Counted from the stretch's first letter, positions 31,744 through 42,654 are shown. The stretch: DNA of 64,000 nt from Nigrospora sphaerica (GCA_018287875.1 JAGVVL010000002.1:8308001-8372000); one strand, 5' to 3'. The notes: generated by a model from the letters alone, not told the origin. Made by a program: numbers and translations.

Positions 31744-33579
31744 AATACTAATGGGCGCAACGTGCGCTCAAAGATTCGAAGCCGAAGCCCGGGAGTCTCT
31801 TGGGGTCAGGCTATGACGGGTGGGTTTCCTTCGGGGTGTCGTTTGGCTTGGTTTGTTTCCTTCCCGGGACGTCCTCGTTGAGTTTTCTCAGTCTAGGGGG
31901 TTTACTCGAAACCCTGCTACGCTCATTTCCTCACAATCTTTGGGTTTCGCATTTTTAATCATCTTCATTCCCGTATTGCAATGGATCGGGGTCAACGACG
32001 TTTCTTTTTGCCCTACCACGCTCCTTAATCTTAATGACAATTGGATACTCAAGAATAACTCCTCGAAGTAGTGCTTCATCCACGCAATTATTTGGGCTGG
32101 GTTTAACAAGCTGCCAGGCTGCGTAAACTGACAGAAATATTTGTGCCGAGACGAAGTTCCACTGAGGAAACTTGGCCCTTCTAGAACCAAAGACGACAGC
32201 GAAGACCCCGCTGCTCTGTAGGCCCGCAATACGGCGTGTTAACATACCTTTTGTGACAGGCTCTGCTCGGGCGTCACGTCCTGGTCTTCGATCCGACCCC
32301 TGGTGGGACAGAAAGGGGCTGGATGATTGGGCGGCTCGGATCGAAGCGATCTACTCTAGGGTACGATGGTATACACAGTAGTGGCAGCCAGGATATCGAT
32401 AGTTTGGTGTGGAGCACATAGCGGAAGATAGATGTGCCAGATGTTGATGGTTAACCAAACGCACCGGATACACTGAGGACCATACGACACCTCTCTTTCC
32501 GGTGACCGCATAATCGTGTCGCACGCCGGCTAAGAACAGTAAACGTGCTCTGGCACAATTTATGCACCGAATACTCCTAGTTCCTGGTTGACTTAGCTTC
32601 CTCATCTTTAACCTTCGGTTGAGACTGGTCCGGGTAATGCACTCGTGCAGATGATCAAGGTATTGAAGCGTGACTCCCCTTGTCTTTAAAGCCGTCTCTC
32701 GGATTGTGGCCAGTGCCTGCTTTGTGCGTTGTGTCATTCCACACCAGGCCGGCCGTGCGTCGTCCTGGCTCACGAACTCCATGGTTGAATAGAGGAAATT
32801 GATCGCAGATAGAAGAAAGGTGCTTCCTCTGTGACATTTCTTGGACCGGATGAATTGAAAGATTTTAAATTTCCTCAATTCTCCGGGCTGATGTCGAATG
32901 TTCGCGGAGTATCGCCTCCGTACCAGGCCACAGAGACTATTTTTAGGCAGAAAGTGCATTTCCTGTTGCTCAGCTGGTGGGTTTCGCTGGATTAGTTGCG
33001 CCAGAAGAAAGAAAAGTGCAGAACTTCGGCTCATACTGGTATCAACCAATATTTCGCCCCTGGAGACCGCTGGCAACGTGGGGGCAATGAAAGCTCGGGC
33101 CAGCATTACTGAATAAGCAACCATGCAAGGAAACACTCTGCCGCAGATCCTCTGCCAATACGTTGTATCATGTCATATTTTAGATCGTTAACGAAAGGGG
33201 CTGTGTAAGCACCTATTGACGAAGTAAGCAACCACACCACCACTTTCTTTTCGGCGATTCTAAAACATAATGTTTCCTCTTCTGGTAACGGAACAGCGGA
33301 GACAGTGGAAACAGCGGTGGAAAAACTGCCTATCCAGATTTCGACCAGCGTCCTCCCCCCTTCCTCACTAACACGAAGTTCAGGTGGCATGACAACGAAT
33401 GCTCGCCCATGTTTGTCCGGCATGGCTAGCCGTAACTAGTGATAAATATCGACTCGCAAGCAGTATCCCCTCGTCAACAACAAATCCTCCCTCGTAGTTA
33501 TTCATCCATTGCATCTTTCTACACTCACCGGGCACCACCATACATTCAGGAACGGAACTTGTCGCGTTGCCCATACACC
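31744..33579. other. Spacer between amidoligase and AA14-like gene, with two unassigned minus-strand frames
   Basis: Moderate-GC DNA. It contains two overlapping minus-strand open frames (33423-33106, 105 codons; ATG 33124 to stop at 32351, 257 codons) that are long for this composition but match nothing I know. An ATAAATA at 33442-33448 lies about 135 nt before the AA14-like ATG. Confidence 0.5.
32351..33124 (-). CDS. Orphan open reading frame, 257 aa, doubtful
   Basis: An ATG-started frame of 257 codons in sequence of roughly 48% GC, where stops should be frequent. The predicted protein is basic, with several cysteines and histidines near the C-terminus (CINCARARLL, CHYCVYH), no signal peptide and no recognised domain. 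Codon choice is mixed and lacks the C/G-ending bias of the real genes in the window, which argues against strong expression. A second frame (33423-33106) overlaps its start by 19 nt. Either may be a lineage-specific gene, a decayed gene, or chance. Confidence 0.25.
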   Translation of the reverse strand: MVAYSVMLARAFIAPTLPAVSRGEILVDTSMSRSSALFFLLAQLIQRNPPAEQQEMHFLPKNSLCGLVRRRYSANIRHQPGELRKFKIFQFIRSKKCHRGSTFLLSAINFLYSTMEFVSQDDARPAWCGMTQRTKQALATIRETALKTRGVTLQYLDHLHECITRTSLNRRLKMRKLSQPGTRSIRCINCARARLLFLAGVRHDYAVTGKRGVVWSSVYPVRLVNHQHLAHLSSAMCSTPNYRYPGCHYCVYHRTLE

Positions 33580-34745
33580 ATGCGAGTCTCGTTGACCGCC
33601 TTGGCCGTTGTGGCCGTTGCTCCCTTCGCGAGCGCCCACGTAGCGGCCTGGACGAAGGGGATGTTTTGCCTCAACGGGACGAACCCGGGCGTCGATGACC
33701 AAAACACCAACACGGCCGTCAACCCGATCTACCAGCGGACCAAGACGGACTGGTGGATGCAGCACGACCGGGGCTGTGACCAGGCGCCCCCAGCCGGGAC
33801 CGACTCGGTCGCCCTTCCGGCCGGAGGCTCCTTCACCGTCGAGCTGGCCATCAACCGCGCCTGGACTACCCTCTCGTACAACGGCGCGATGGTGACCGAG
33901 TGGCCGGACGGCGAGGAGCACCCCGAGGACTGGACGGCTCCCACGCCCGATGGCTGCTTGCCCGGTGCCGCCGGCGCCCTCCATACCCACAACGAATCCA
34001 CCGCTGCCGGTACGGCCTGGGCGATTAGCTATAATGCGGATATCACGCAGGCAGGTGGTGAATCGCCTATATAACGTTGGCCGAAATGCTGACGACAAGA
34101 AGGTGACTATGGAGAACCTCGCCGTGTTCTCGGTGCTAGAGCAGTGAGTGAGGCCGCCTACAAAAGTCTGTACAAATGCTTACAATCCGGTCCGCTGAAA
34201 TACTCCGTGGAAGAGGCTTGCGACTTACCAAGTCCCCGCGGACTTACCCGCGTGCCCTGCGGGAGGCTGCTACTGTGCATGGCTCTGGATCCCTGACGGA
34301 TGTAAGTGTTGATTACACTCAGTCTCCCCAGATCCAGAGGATGAGGTACATATTAACTAACCTCCTCGTAGGCGGGGAACCCAACATGTAAGCCTAAAAG
34401 TCCGACACGGGCTCGTCGGAGAACCCTGCCATACTGACAGATCCTAGGTACATGGCGAACTACCGATGCCATGTGACGGGTGCCACCAGCACCAAAAAGG
34501 TCGCAGCGGCGAAGCCGCCCGTGTACTGCGCCGACGACGGTACCAAGTGTGTGAAAGGCGCCAAGCAGATGATGGCCTGGAATCGTACGTCCGACTAAAC
34601 CAACCCTTGCACATATCAACCAGTCGCTGATGAAACCTCAACAGAGCTGGACGGAAACAACGTGAACGTGCCGGCCGGCGTTTCCCCTGGATACAACCAG
34701 AAGATGGGTTTCAAGCCTGGCCCCCAGAACGACATCTTTGTGTAA
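33580..34745 (+). CDS. AA14-like lytic polysaccharide monooxygenase, six exons, abnormal splice sites
   Basis: Secreted copper oxidase homologue: the signal peptide ends FASA and the mature protein starts with His20 ([11 protein letters not shown]), as needed for a histidine brace. Further family blocks are [81 protein letters not shown] and the terminal [10 protein letters not shown]14 members act on xylan-coated cellulose. Proposed exons: 33580-34050, 34103-34143, 34216-34301, 34372-34387 (16-nt micro-exon), 34448-34584, 34645-34745, giving 283 residues. Intron 1 can only keep frame with a GC donor (CAG|gcaggt). The natural acceptor of intron 2, just before the conserved HTPWKR block, reads AA instead of AG at 34199-34200; the nearest usable AG (34214-34215) keeps frame but deletes that block. 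Function of the product is therefore doubtful. Confidence 0.83.
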
Positions 34746-35067
34746 GCGGGGAGTCCTGCCGGTCGGACCATCACGGGTCGGTATTGCCACGCAGAACGAG
34801 GTCATTCACACGCGGTCTCACCATGAGACGCGATTTCTGCTTTACACCGTTGAGGGCCGCGCCAGCCGTGTAATGAGCTCGCCAGTTTGACCAGAGTTAT
34901 ATCGTGCAGGGGCTGGGCCGCGGCCGAATTCGTCGGGCTGGGGTAACGCGATCCGGGCCAGGTGGTTGACGCAGTGTCGTTCGCTACTCATGCAGGCCAT
35001 TTACTTTGCGTACGGGCATACCATGCATCCCGTGGGTAGCAGTATTTTACTTGTATTGTAAAACGTA
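34746..35067. other. Convergent intergenic region, 0.3 kb
   Basis: 3' flanks of the AA14-like gene and the CC-type gene. No feature recognised. Confidence 0.6.
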
Positions 35068-35451
35068 TCAAAACCAAGTACACGCGCTGCCGACAAGGAC
35101 GGCAAGCACAACCATGGCCATCTTTGTCGGGGCGCCCGCTTGCGAGCTAGTCGATGCCGCCTCGTGCTCCCCCACGATTTTCGGTACCGTCCCCTTCGGC
35201 GCGTTACTGTGCAGGCAATCCAACCAACCGGCGAGCTCCGGGTACGCCGAAGGCTGCTCGCACCAGAAATAGCAACCGTCGGCCAGGCCCACGGGGCGGG
35301 GGCTGCAGCAGGTGACCAGGGGCTCGTACAAGGCTTCTTGCGCCGGCGTGAAGTAGGTGTTGATGTCGAGAGGAATGCCGGTGATGTTCAAAGCGTCCGG
35401 AAGCTCGTTGATGGGGGGGCACGTGGCGTTGATAGGGTGCGGGGATGCCAT
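35068..35451 (-). CDS. Small CC-type protein with probable GPI-anchor tail (127 aa)
   Basis: Single-exon 127-residue protein. The core carries six cysteines in the order C (CPPINELPD), CC (LVTCCSPRPV), C, C (DGCYFWCEQP) and C (GWLDCL), a pattern seen in a family of short fungal cell-surface proteins. A Thr/Ser/Gly-rich linker leads to a hydrophobic C-terminus (MAMVVLAVLVGSACTWF) that resembles a GPI-attachment signal. There is no obvious N-terminal signal peptide from ATG 35451, which is odd for a surface protein; an upstream leader exon may have been missed, or the N-terminus may be internalised as a signal anchor. Function unknown. It converges on the AA14-like gene. Confidence 0.7.
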   Translation of the reverse strand: MASPHPINATCPPINELPDALNITGIPLDINTYFTPAQEALYEPLVTCCSPRPVGLADGCYFWCEQPSAYPELAGWLDCLHSNAPKGTVPKIVGEHEAASTSSQAGAPTKMAMVVLAVLVGSACTWF

Positions 35452-37881
35452 CTTGAGAGATGCTCGGGGCTGGCCTATGTTTAATCGAGATATCTGGAAA
35501 AGCTGGGGAGACAGAGGCCAGTCAGGATCAAGCGAGAAAGCGAGGTTTTAAAAATGGGGGAAAAGGACGGATTTCTTTCGCGCGTTCCATGATACTTATA
35601 TTAGATGGTGTGTGCTGGCTAATAAGTAGAGCCCGGGCGCATTTGAGTACGTATTAATTCTTGCGTTATTTAGCGCGTCCACGCAAGGTTCCGAGGAACT
35701 AAAGACAAGTACGATGTAGAAAATGGGCGCTCCGTAAGACCCGTGCGCCCCCTCGCCCTCCATAATAGGCCCGAGCTAAAAACCACGGGACCATCTCTAT
35801 GTAGTGGAGATAGGGGTTCAATCTACCAGCGCCGGTAGCCTAAGCCATTTTGATAAGATCAGAGATTGCCATCTTGGCGTTCTCCGACGGCAAATGAAAA
35901 ACCAGCCTCAACTTATAATGATGAATGCCATAAAATTCAGGATATATCGGTCAGTGTTGGCGAGAAGACGAAGCGACCTCCTGCAACTCGTTTTTGAATA
36001 GGGTTCATTCAATGCAACATCAACTCATCCACGGCACCAGAGAGTTGAAGCCCCTTGGGTCAGCTATTGCATTAGCTGAAGAGGACATTGCCAGTTCAAC
36101 ATAGGCCGAAGAACAAGTATGAGAGGCTGCCAAGTTCCTCCTATCCGGTGGAAGGATACTTCATCGTTAGCAGAAAGTAGTGCGTCTTTCCTTGAAAAGA
36201 GACTCATATCCAGCACCGGAGACTACCACAACGCTCTCCCGTGGATGAAGACGCTCATGAGATGTTTATTGCCGGCCACCTCGCCATGCTGTTAATGCGA
36301 CATCTAGAATGCGCTTTATTTCGACAATGCTATACAAATGTCTCTTACTAGGACCCATTAATTGAGTTTATCTACTGCACAGTCTCATAGTGGTCCGCGG
36401 TTTACCTTAACCTCACGAGGTATCTGCCGTCATCGAATCACACGTATAACATGAATCTGAAGCAAGCCAATAGGAATACTAGCCGGGTACAGGATCTGCA
36501 ATACCCCCCACTTGTCCGCCAGGCCACCTGATCGAATCGTGGTTGTCCCGAGACTAGAGACTTGCTCAGTGATAACGGCGGTCTTTTGGCCAATTAGTGG
36601 TTATCCCTGCTTCTTAACGCACATAGAGAGACACGTTTCATAGACTTGATCACTCCCCAGACACACTCTTCGCTATGTGATAGTTGAAGGGTTAGAGATC
36701 GACCCCTGTATCCCCAGGTAAGAGTATCCTTTTTAGTATGGGTTACACCTGCTGTGCAGGGTGATTTAGTATGGGTTATATCCGCTTGGCATGAGAATCG
36801 ATGCATGTCAACCGTCGTCCAATTAGACTTTTGCACTAAACCCATCGAAGACTAGATATCTCATTTCTTAAGTTCTGCAATACCTGCACGGCACTCGAAC
36901 CCCATGTGTTTACTGACGTCTGTATCGGCCAGAAAAATATCACCGGGGATAATCGACAAGCTACGGCCGTAGCGCAAATATGCCGTGCTCTCAGCGGGTG
37001 GCAAGCTGGTGTCAGGACAGCGTTTATCACGTAGGGGAGGTTGCCCCTAGTTTTCCCACATTCGTACAAGTGGCCCCCGGTTCACCGACGAGAAGAACTG
37101 AAAAGACCACAGCATTGATAGGGAGGCGTATATTGATGTTGTTATGGATAGTGAGGCTTCGAGACCCATTAGGTGGAATATAATTATGCAACCAGCAAAC
37201 CAGGACAACGTGCTTCCCCGAGGGCAGGGGCTTTGGAGATCGTATCGGATATCGGAATTAACAAATATCTCGTTCTCACCGAGGCACCTTGCTACTGGGC
37301 CAAGCACGGGAGAAGATGTTAAAATGAACTGTTTGGGGCAAACAACATCCATGGCAAGGCGACTATGGTACGTCCCTATTGGAAAGAAGTGACATCGCAA
37401 TGGCCTACCCTGTAATCTTCCCACCATGTTCCCTGCTGATTCCGCCAAACAGCAATGTTGCTATTGTTTGCCATGAGAGGAAACTTGAAAAATACTAAAC
37501 CTAAACCACCAACCATGCTGTATCTATTTTACGGTGTCTCTCACCAACCCAAGACGACTGCATAAGTAAGGGACGCGTATACGGTGCTCTTACCATGCAG
37601 TCCCTTGCCTCGAAAGCCCCGAAAGTTGACCGTCGGATGAATGCAAGATCCCGGAAGAAGATTATTGAGCCAATTGGGCACGTGAAGACATGGCAAGGAG
37701 ACACGCCACGATCATTTCCGCGAGAGATCTCGAACCTCTCTTGACGGTCTATAAAAGACGATGGTTGGCCCCCCATATGCACCTTGAAATTCTCTTCTCC
37801 GTATCCACCACTCCGGGCCATTGGCATCTCATCTAATTTACATTCCTCCATATATACCGACACTTGCCCATCACCTTGAAT
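35452..37881. other. Gene-free AT-richer spacer, 2.4 kb
   Basis: Between the CC-type gene and the secreted EF-hand gene (divergent). It is clearly more AT-rich than the surrounding exons, with short frames only. Possibly repeat-decayed DNA, but no terminal repeats or transposase-like frame could be identified. The last 140 nt hold the promoter of the next gene. Confidence 0.55.
37750..37756 (+). promoter_or_regulatory. TATA box of the secreted EF-hand gene
   Basis: TATAAAA 126-132 nt upstream of the ATG at 37882; a second TATATA lies at 37851, too close to the ATG to be the main element. Confidence 0.6.
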
Positions 37882-38519
37882 ATGAAGTCGACACTCGCCC
37901 TCGCAGCTCTCGCCGCCGTGCTCCCAGGCGCCCTTGCGGGACTATGCTGCCCATCGGGGGATAAAAACCTCTGCAGGGACGGGACCCTAGGGACGCCCTG
38001 CTGTGGCTACGGACCCTGCAACATATTTTGCTGTAGATGTAGCACACGTACGCATAATATTTCCTTTCCCTGCGGGGCTGTTACTAAGTCCCCGCCCCCC
38101 GGTCACGACTGAGACTGAATGATGGCACGACTTGCAGAATGCCGCCGAAAGGGAATCGTGCGGGCCGCGGACAACATAACCGATACCGGCGCCGAGGACA
38201 ACGTCTCGGCCACCTCCGAGGCATTCCTGCTGGCCGACACGGGCAGCAAGGGCTACCTGACGCTCGACGATTACCTCGAGTACATGGAGGTCAAGAAGAA
38301 CCACCAGATGTGGGTCGATTGGTTCAAGAGGTGGGTTTTCTTCTTCTTTTTCGCACAAAACCTCCGGGTTACTGCTTTGCATCCCTACCCCCACTATTTT
38401 CCCTGGAGCATGAAATAAACTGCTGCTGATGCTATACCTTTCCTGAAAGCCACGACCAGAACGGCGACGGAAAACTCACCGTCGATGAGGCTCACACCAA
38501 GAAGGAGGAAACTGTCTGA
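37882..38519 (+). CDS. Small secreted Cys-rich EF-hand protein (142 aa)
   Basis: Exons 37882-38047, 38138-38330 and 38450-38519. A signal peptide (MKSTLALAALAAVLPGALA) is followed by a Cys-rich motif (GLCCPSGDKNLCRDG, TPCCGYGPCNIFCCRC) and then two EF-hand-like loops. The first, DTGSKGYLTLDD, lacks the acidic residue at position 5; the second, DQNGDGKLTVDE, is split by the last intron and is canonical. Both introns keep frame (CST|QCRRK and FKS|HDQNGDG). Similar fungal secreted proteins join the same CC..CC..C motif to a degenerate EF pair; their role is unknown, perhaps calcium-dependent wall or host-surface binding. The family link is recalled, the calcium binding inferred from the loop. 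Confidence 0.85.
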
Positions 38520-39022
38520 ACTGATCCCGCGCAGCAAAAGTGTGCGTTGGTTGGCTACGGCTTGCCAAGCTGAGACTTTCACGATGGACTGGGGTTTGCG
38601 GCACCTTTGCATTCTTTTTAAAAAGGGGTGTAGCGGACATGAGGGGGGTATTCTTACGCAATAAATCCTGATTGATAAAACAGGAATCACAATCGTTCAA
38701 AAATTGACCTGAAGATTCAACTCTTTACGTGTCAGTCAGTGGCTTCAATAACCTGAAAGTCCTTTAGGGATTTCTATACCAAACCCGTAATAAGAATCTC
38801 AATTTAGTGGTCAGATACTTTTCCCAGGCGGCTTAGGCCTCCGCATCCTGAGAACCGGGTCAGCACCGCATTACTCAACATAACAAAACCAGGGCAACCA
38901 ACGACGCGTGAGGAAGCTTCAGAGGAGCGTTTCCCAGACACGGATATACCAACCCAAGACAGAGCAGCGCGTGAACCCGAAGCCAGTACTACCGCTGGAA
39001 TCCTGGGGACCTGCCCACAAGG
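38520..39022. other. Spacer, 0.5 kb
   Basis: AT-richer sequence after the secreted EF-hand gene. No gene or repeat was recognised; its last part may belong to the relic gene that follows. Confidence 0.55.
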
Positions 39023-40341
39023 ATGCAGCCGTTCCAGGATGCCGACAAGCAGCACAGCGAAGTGGACAATGAGCTAGTAGGACGATCTTCCAGAGACGTC
39101 TCGCTACTTGCCAACTACTTCGGAGTTCCAGAGCAATCGGCTTCCCGCCTAGAGACGATACAGGCCTACATTTCCGACTTTCAGCAAAATCAAAAGTCTC
39201 CCAAGCCACCAAAGGAGCCGCGTCTCCGGACCAGCCATCGAGTCTTTGACTACAAGCGGGGATTCCGTCGCACTTACCTGGACAGATCTCAGTGAAAAGA
39301 GGGCGAGTCCGGGCCACTAAGTTTTCATCGGAGTTTCGCCCATCTCCGATGTGGTGGCCTATCTCGGCAAACGCCCGAAGGTTTGCTTCATCGCCTGCCG
39401 AGGCTACGCAATTTCCACAGCCGGCCCCTCCACAGCAGATTAGGACGGCGATGCCAAAGTGAGCGAGCAGTCCGAAATATAAGACTCGTCGAAACGCGTT
39501 TAGCATCCGCAATAACGCGGTTTGCTGCCTTCAACAAGAGTAGACCCAGCCTTGCAGCAGCACCTACACATTCATTCGAATTATTCAGTTGACTTGGATG
39601 GCCGGGAATCATTGGCCGAGTCGAATGTGATTGGAAGAGGAAGGAAGCCCATGCCTGGCTCGAGTGAGCCAGGCGGCTTGGACGATGAGTACCGGGTTTT
39701 CACGAACGGCTGGCTTGATGAAGGCGATGGAATGACCCTCTCTTTCGCGGTATCTGGCCTACTTGATCAAACCAGGGACGGCTTTGGCACAGGGATAAGG
39801 CGAAAAAGCGAGAGCCTATTTCTGCAGCCCTTGGCTTCAGACATTGCCTCCAGTATCCGGAAAGCCGAAGAAGCTAGAGAATAACCACTTCAGTTCTTGG
39901 CATTGGGATTTCAACTGCAGCTTGCGAGGGCAAATACCGAGCTGGAGATGGGAAGATTCGCCAGCAACGATCACACCGAGAGAGAAATCAGCCACATGAA
40001 GCCCCGGCAGGTTTCCTACATTGATCCAGAAACATTAGAAATCTTGAAAACAGTGGAGAGTTGTTTAGGAAATTGCTGTAAAGCACGGGTTGTTGCCTAC
40101 TACGCGGCACAAGATGAACGGACGCGAGATCCGCAGCGTCATCGCTACGGCGCGGCAGTACGCTCGATGGGAGCGGAAGCAACCGGGACGAGCTTCTTTC
40201 CTATTGAGCTACGAAAAGATGGAGAGAATCATCAAGACGTCGGGAGAATTCGACAAGTACCTCGGGCAATTGAACGGGAGAATAAGTCAAGACAGGCTGG
40301 CTGAAGATGAATGCTTGAGGCTGGCGAGCGGTCATGATTGA
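39023..40341 (+). pseudogene. Relic of an AAA-type ATPase gene (core domain missing)
   Basis: Several plus-strand frames look coding but do not join. The last block, from ATG 40114, reads KMNGREIRSVIATARQYAR, then LLSYEKMERIIKTSGEFDKYL, which is the small helical lid that ends fungal AAA ATPases of the type annotated as P-loop proteins. Upstream frames (39023-39295 with YFGVPEQSASRLETIQ; 39522-39884 with NGWLDEGDGMTLSF and SGLLDQTRDGFGTG) may be its N-terminal regions. The stretch between 39885 and 40090 is too short for the Walker A/B core, which is absent, and frames change with stops between blocks. A decayed, internally deleted copy is the simplest reading. The lid assignment is fairly sure; the linkage of the N-terminal blocks is a guess. 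Confidence 0.48.
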
Positions 40342-40749
40342 AGAGAAGCGCAGAATCGGCCACTCAACACCCAGTGGGGCAGTGTCAAGAGAAGAGAACA
40401 CGGTGGTGGATAGTAAACAATGAATTTTTCAAAAACTATCCTCGGTCAAGCGACGACGCGCGTGGTCGCTTGGCCCGTGTTTGGTATCTCCTAAGGACCG
40501 GCGGCTGTACCAAAAAGCCGCAGATGAATGATGACAAGAGGGGGAAATCCCCCTTCCCCTGAAACGCCTGCTATGCTGTTATGTGTCCCAACCGTGTGTC
40601 ATACGCGCCGGTTTGTGTATGTTCTTCGTCCTGCCCCAAGTTCCGTGCCCCAGGAACCGCCCGATCATTTTACTCTCTCCTTCCCCTAGGTCCAGCCCTG
40701 GGAAAAGACGGAGAGGAAATCCCATACGGGTGGCCTCTTCTTGTTCTTT
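40342..40749. other. Spacer, 0.4 kb
   Basis: 3' flank of the relic gene and of the minus-strand gene that ends at 40750. Nothing recognised. Confidence 0.6.
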
Positions 40750-41178
40750 CTAGTAGAGGCCGATGGCGATGTCACCGCGGACGCGGGCCGTCAGGTGGAT
40801 CTCGGCCTCGAGGTCGAGCTTGATGCCGACCATGAGGGCGGCCTTTGTGTTCCGGCCCTGGTCGTCAACAGCGCCGCGCAGCAGCTGGCCGGCGGGCTGC
40901 GACAGGCCCGAGCTCGTGGGAAGGCCCGGCATGCCCGATGACGGCGACTGCGAGGGGTTCGCGCCGCCGCCGACCTGGGCGAGCGGACCCGCACGCCGGC
41001 CGCCGCGCGCTTGGCCGTCGTTGTCCGACAAATCGCTGCTGCTGTACGCGCTGGCGTCATTCTTGGTCGCGGGCATGCTGTGGGGGTGGGCTCAATGGTT
41101 AGTCCTGAGGCCGAGGAGGACGGACGGTAAGGGGAGGAGGGAGAGGGAGAAAGCTTACGCGGAAGTGGTGGAGGCCAT
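40750..41178 (-). CDS. Small conserved fungal protein of unknown function (115 aa)
   Basis: Two exons (41178-41159, a 20-nt first exon coding MASTTSA, and 41077-40750). The N-terminal two thirds are Ser/Gly/Pro-rich and disordered; the C-terminal 40 residues form a compact amphipathic pattern, ALMVGIKLDLEAEIHLTAR then VRGDIAIGLY, alternating hydrophobic and acidic residues like a beta hairpin. I recognise this ending (LDLEAE..L.ARV.GDI.IGLY) in short proteins of many filamentous ascomycetes, always of unknown function. The 81-nt intron has gtaagc and cccacag ends and joins in phase 2. No signal peptide or TM segment. The leader upstream is pyrimidine-rich on the coding strand, which often marks well-expressed fungal genes. 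Confidence 0.8.
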
Positions 41179-42654
41179 TGTGGAGTTGGGGGGAAGGTTA
41201 TTGGTGCTGGTGATGGTGATTATGGAGGGGGGTGCCGGAGGAGGGTCGGACTGCTGAGCGGCTTGGAGATAGAGAGATCGAAGGCGAGGGTGAGTCCGCT
41301 TGCGGAACAGGTTGTAGACGGCTTCTGGGAGATGGGGAGATGGAATGAGATGCTGGATGGGGAGGGTCCAAAAGACGGGACGACGTTGATGGTCTTATAG
41401 AATGGAAATCTCATTGTCGTCTCAACTCGGTCTCCCGGTGGCGTGCGTGCATTTCCGTGACACAGATGCTTCCTCTGCTCCCTTCGCGGCGTGTGAGCGA
41501 GCCAGATCTCCATCACTCCATCCCCATCTCGGATCTCCCCATTAGTCCCCTCGACATCGGAATCTCATCGGGGGCGTATTCTCATTTCCCGTTGGACGAA
41601 CCGGCATCCCCAGCCAGGGATGGGGGGTTTCGGATGCAGCACCGCAATGCTGTGTAGCGGGCGCGCTGGAGCCCATCTGATGTTTCCGCGTCTCAAGTCG
41701 GGAAATGGCTTCATTCTGCTCGTCTTGAGAGCGCCATTTCGTTTCGAGCCGCGACAGAGTATGGTCAGATCGGCCGCCAAGCCCAAGGGCCCAGCGAGTG
41801 GCTCAACTATCCGACGGGCGAGTGCCTGGCGGAGCCGAGTCGCATCGGGTGGTTTTACGCTCGGGCCGCGACCTGACATTTCGTAACTTTGACGGCGGGT
41901 GACATGGGGCAGGAGACGACCAAGTGCTGAGCGGTGGCCTGAAGAGTCGGCTTCTGGGCCCTCCATCGGGTGGATGGTTGGGCGTTCGGATAGGCGGCTC
42001 AGGCCCTGTGGTTCAGGGTCCGCGGCGGCGGCAGCGGGCACGCATGAGCCGGAACCTGGGGATCGGGCAGTTCAGGGTTACATGGGGCCCTCTCGCATCG
42101 TTCGACGGCGGGGCTTCCATCGCGCCAGCATGAGCCCATTGATGGGGCTAAGACTTGAGAGCCTCGCACTTGAAACGGGGAACCCCTGACCATCTGGTTT
42201 CCTGAAGCGGCAATGCGGAGTCGCGACGGGAGGGCCTGTCGTTGGGGCCGGAATGCCGAACCCACGAAAGCCGATAACGACGACGACGATGCGACAGAAC
42301 ATCCATCGGAAACTGCCCGTCTGTTGTTTCCACCTTACCCTGCTATCGCCACTGCGGTACCTGGGGGAGATGCCCCCAAGGGACGACAGGAGAAGGCCTG
42401 GCCGCTCCCACTTCGCCTTAACGAACACGTTTAACAGCATACGCGCGCAAGGAGGAAGACGCTCGCCTGGCCCCCCGTCACCGTCCCCCCGCCCATCCCA
42501 CGTATCGTGTTGTTCGACCATCCGCATACGCACGCCTATATGCCTCCATGCGCACTTCGTGGACCTGCACCCGCACACCCAGATACATACCTACACCCAG
42601 GCATAACGCATATACGCATACCTCTATACAGGGACACCCACTCACACATACGCC
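41179..42654. other. Divergent intergenic region, 1.5 kb
   Basis: Upstream sequence of both the 115-aa gene (minus) and the 42655 gene (plus). Just before 42655 it has repeated CACAC/ATACG-type leader sequence. Frames up to 166 codons are without domains. Confidence 0.6.

Noticed and set aside
38919..39506. Minus-strand frame with a hydrophobic start opposite the AAA relic
   Set aside because: Looks at first like a secreted protein, but it lies antisense to blocks with better protein character and no other support was found.
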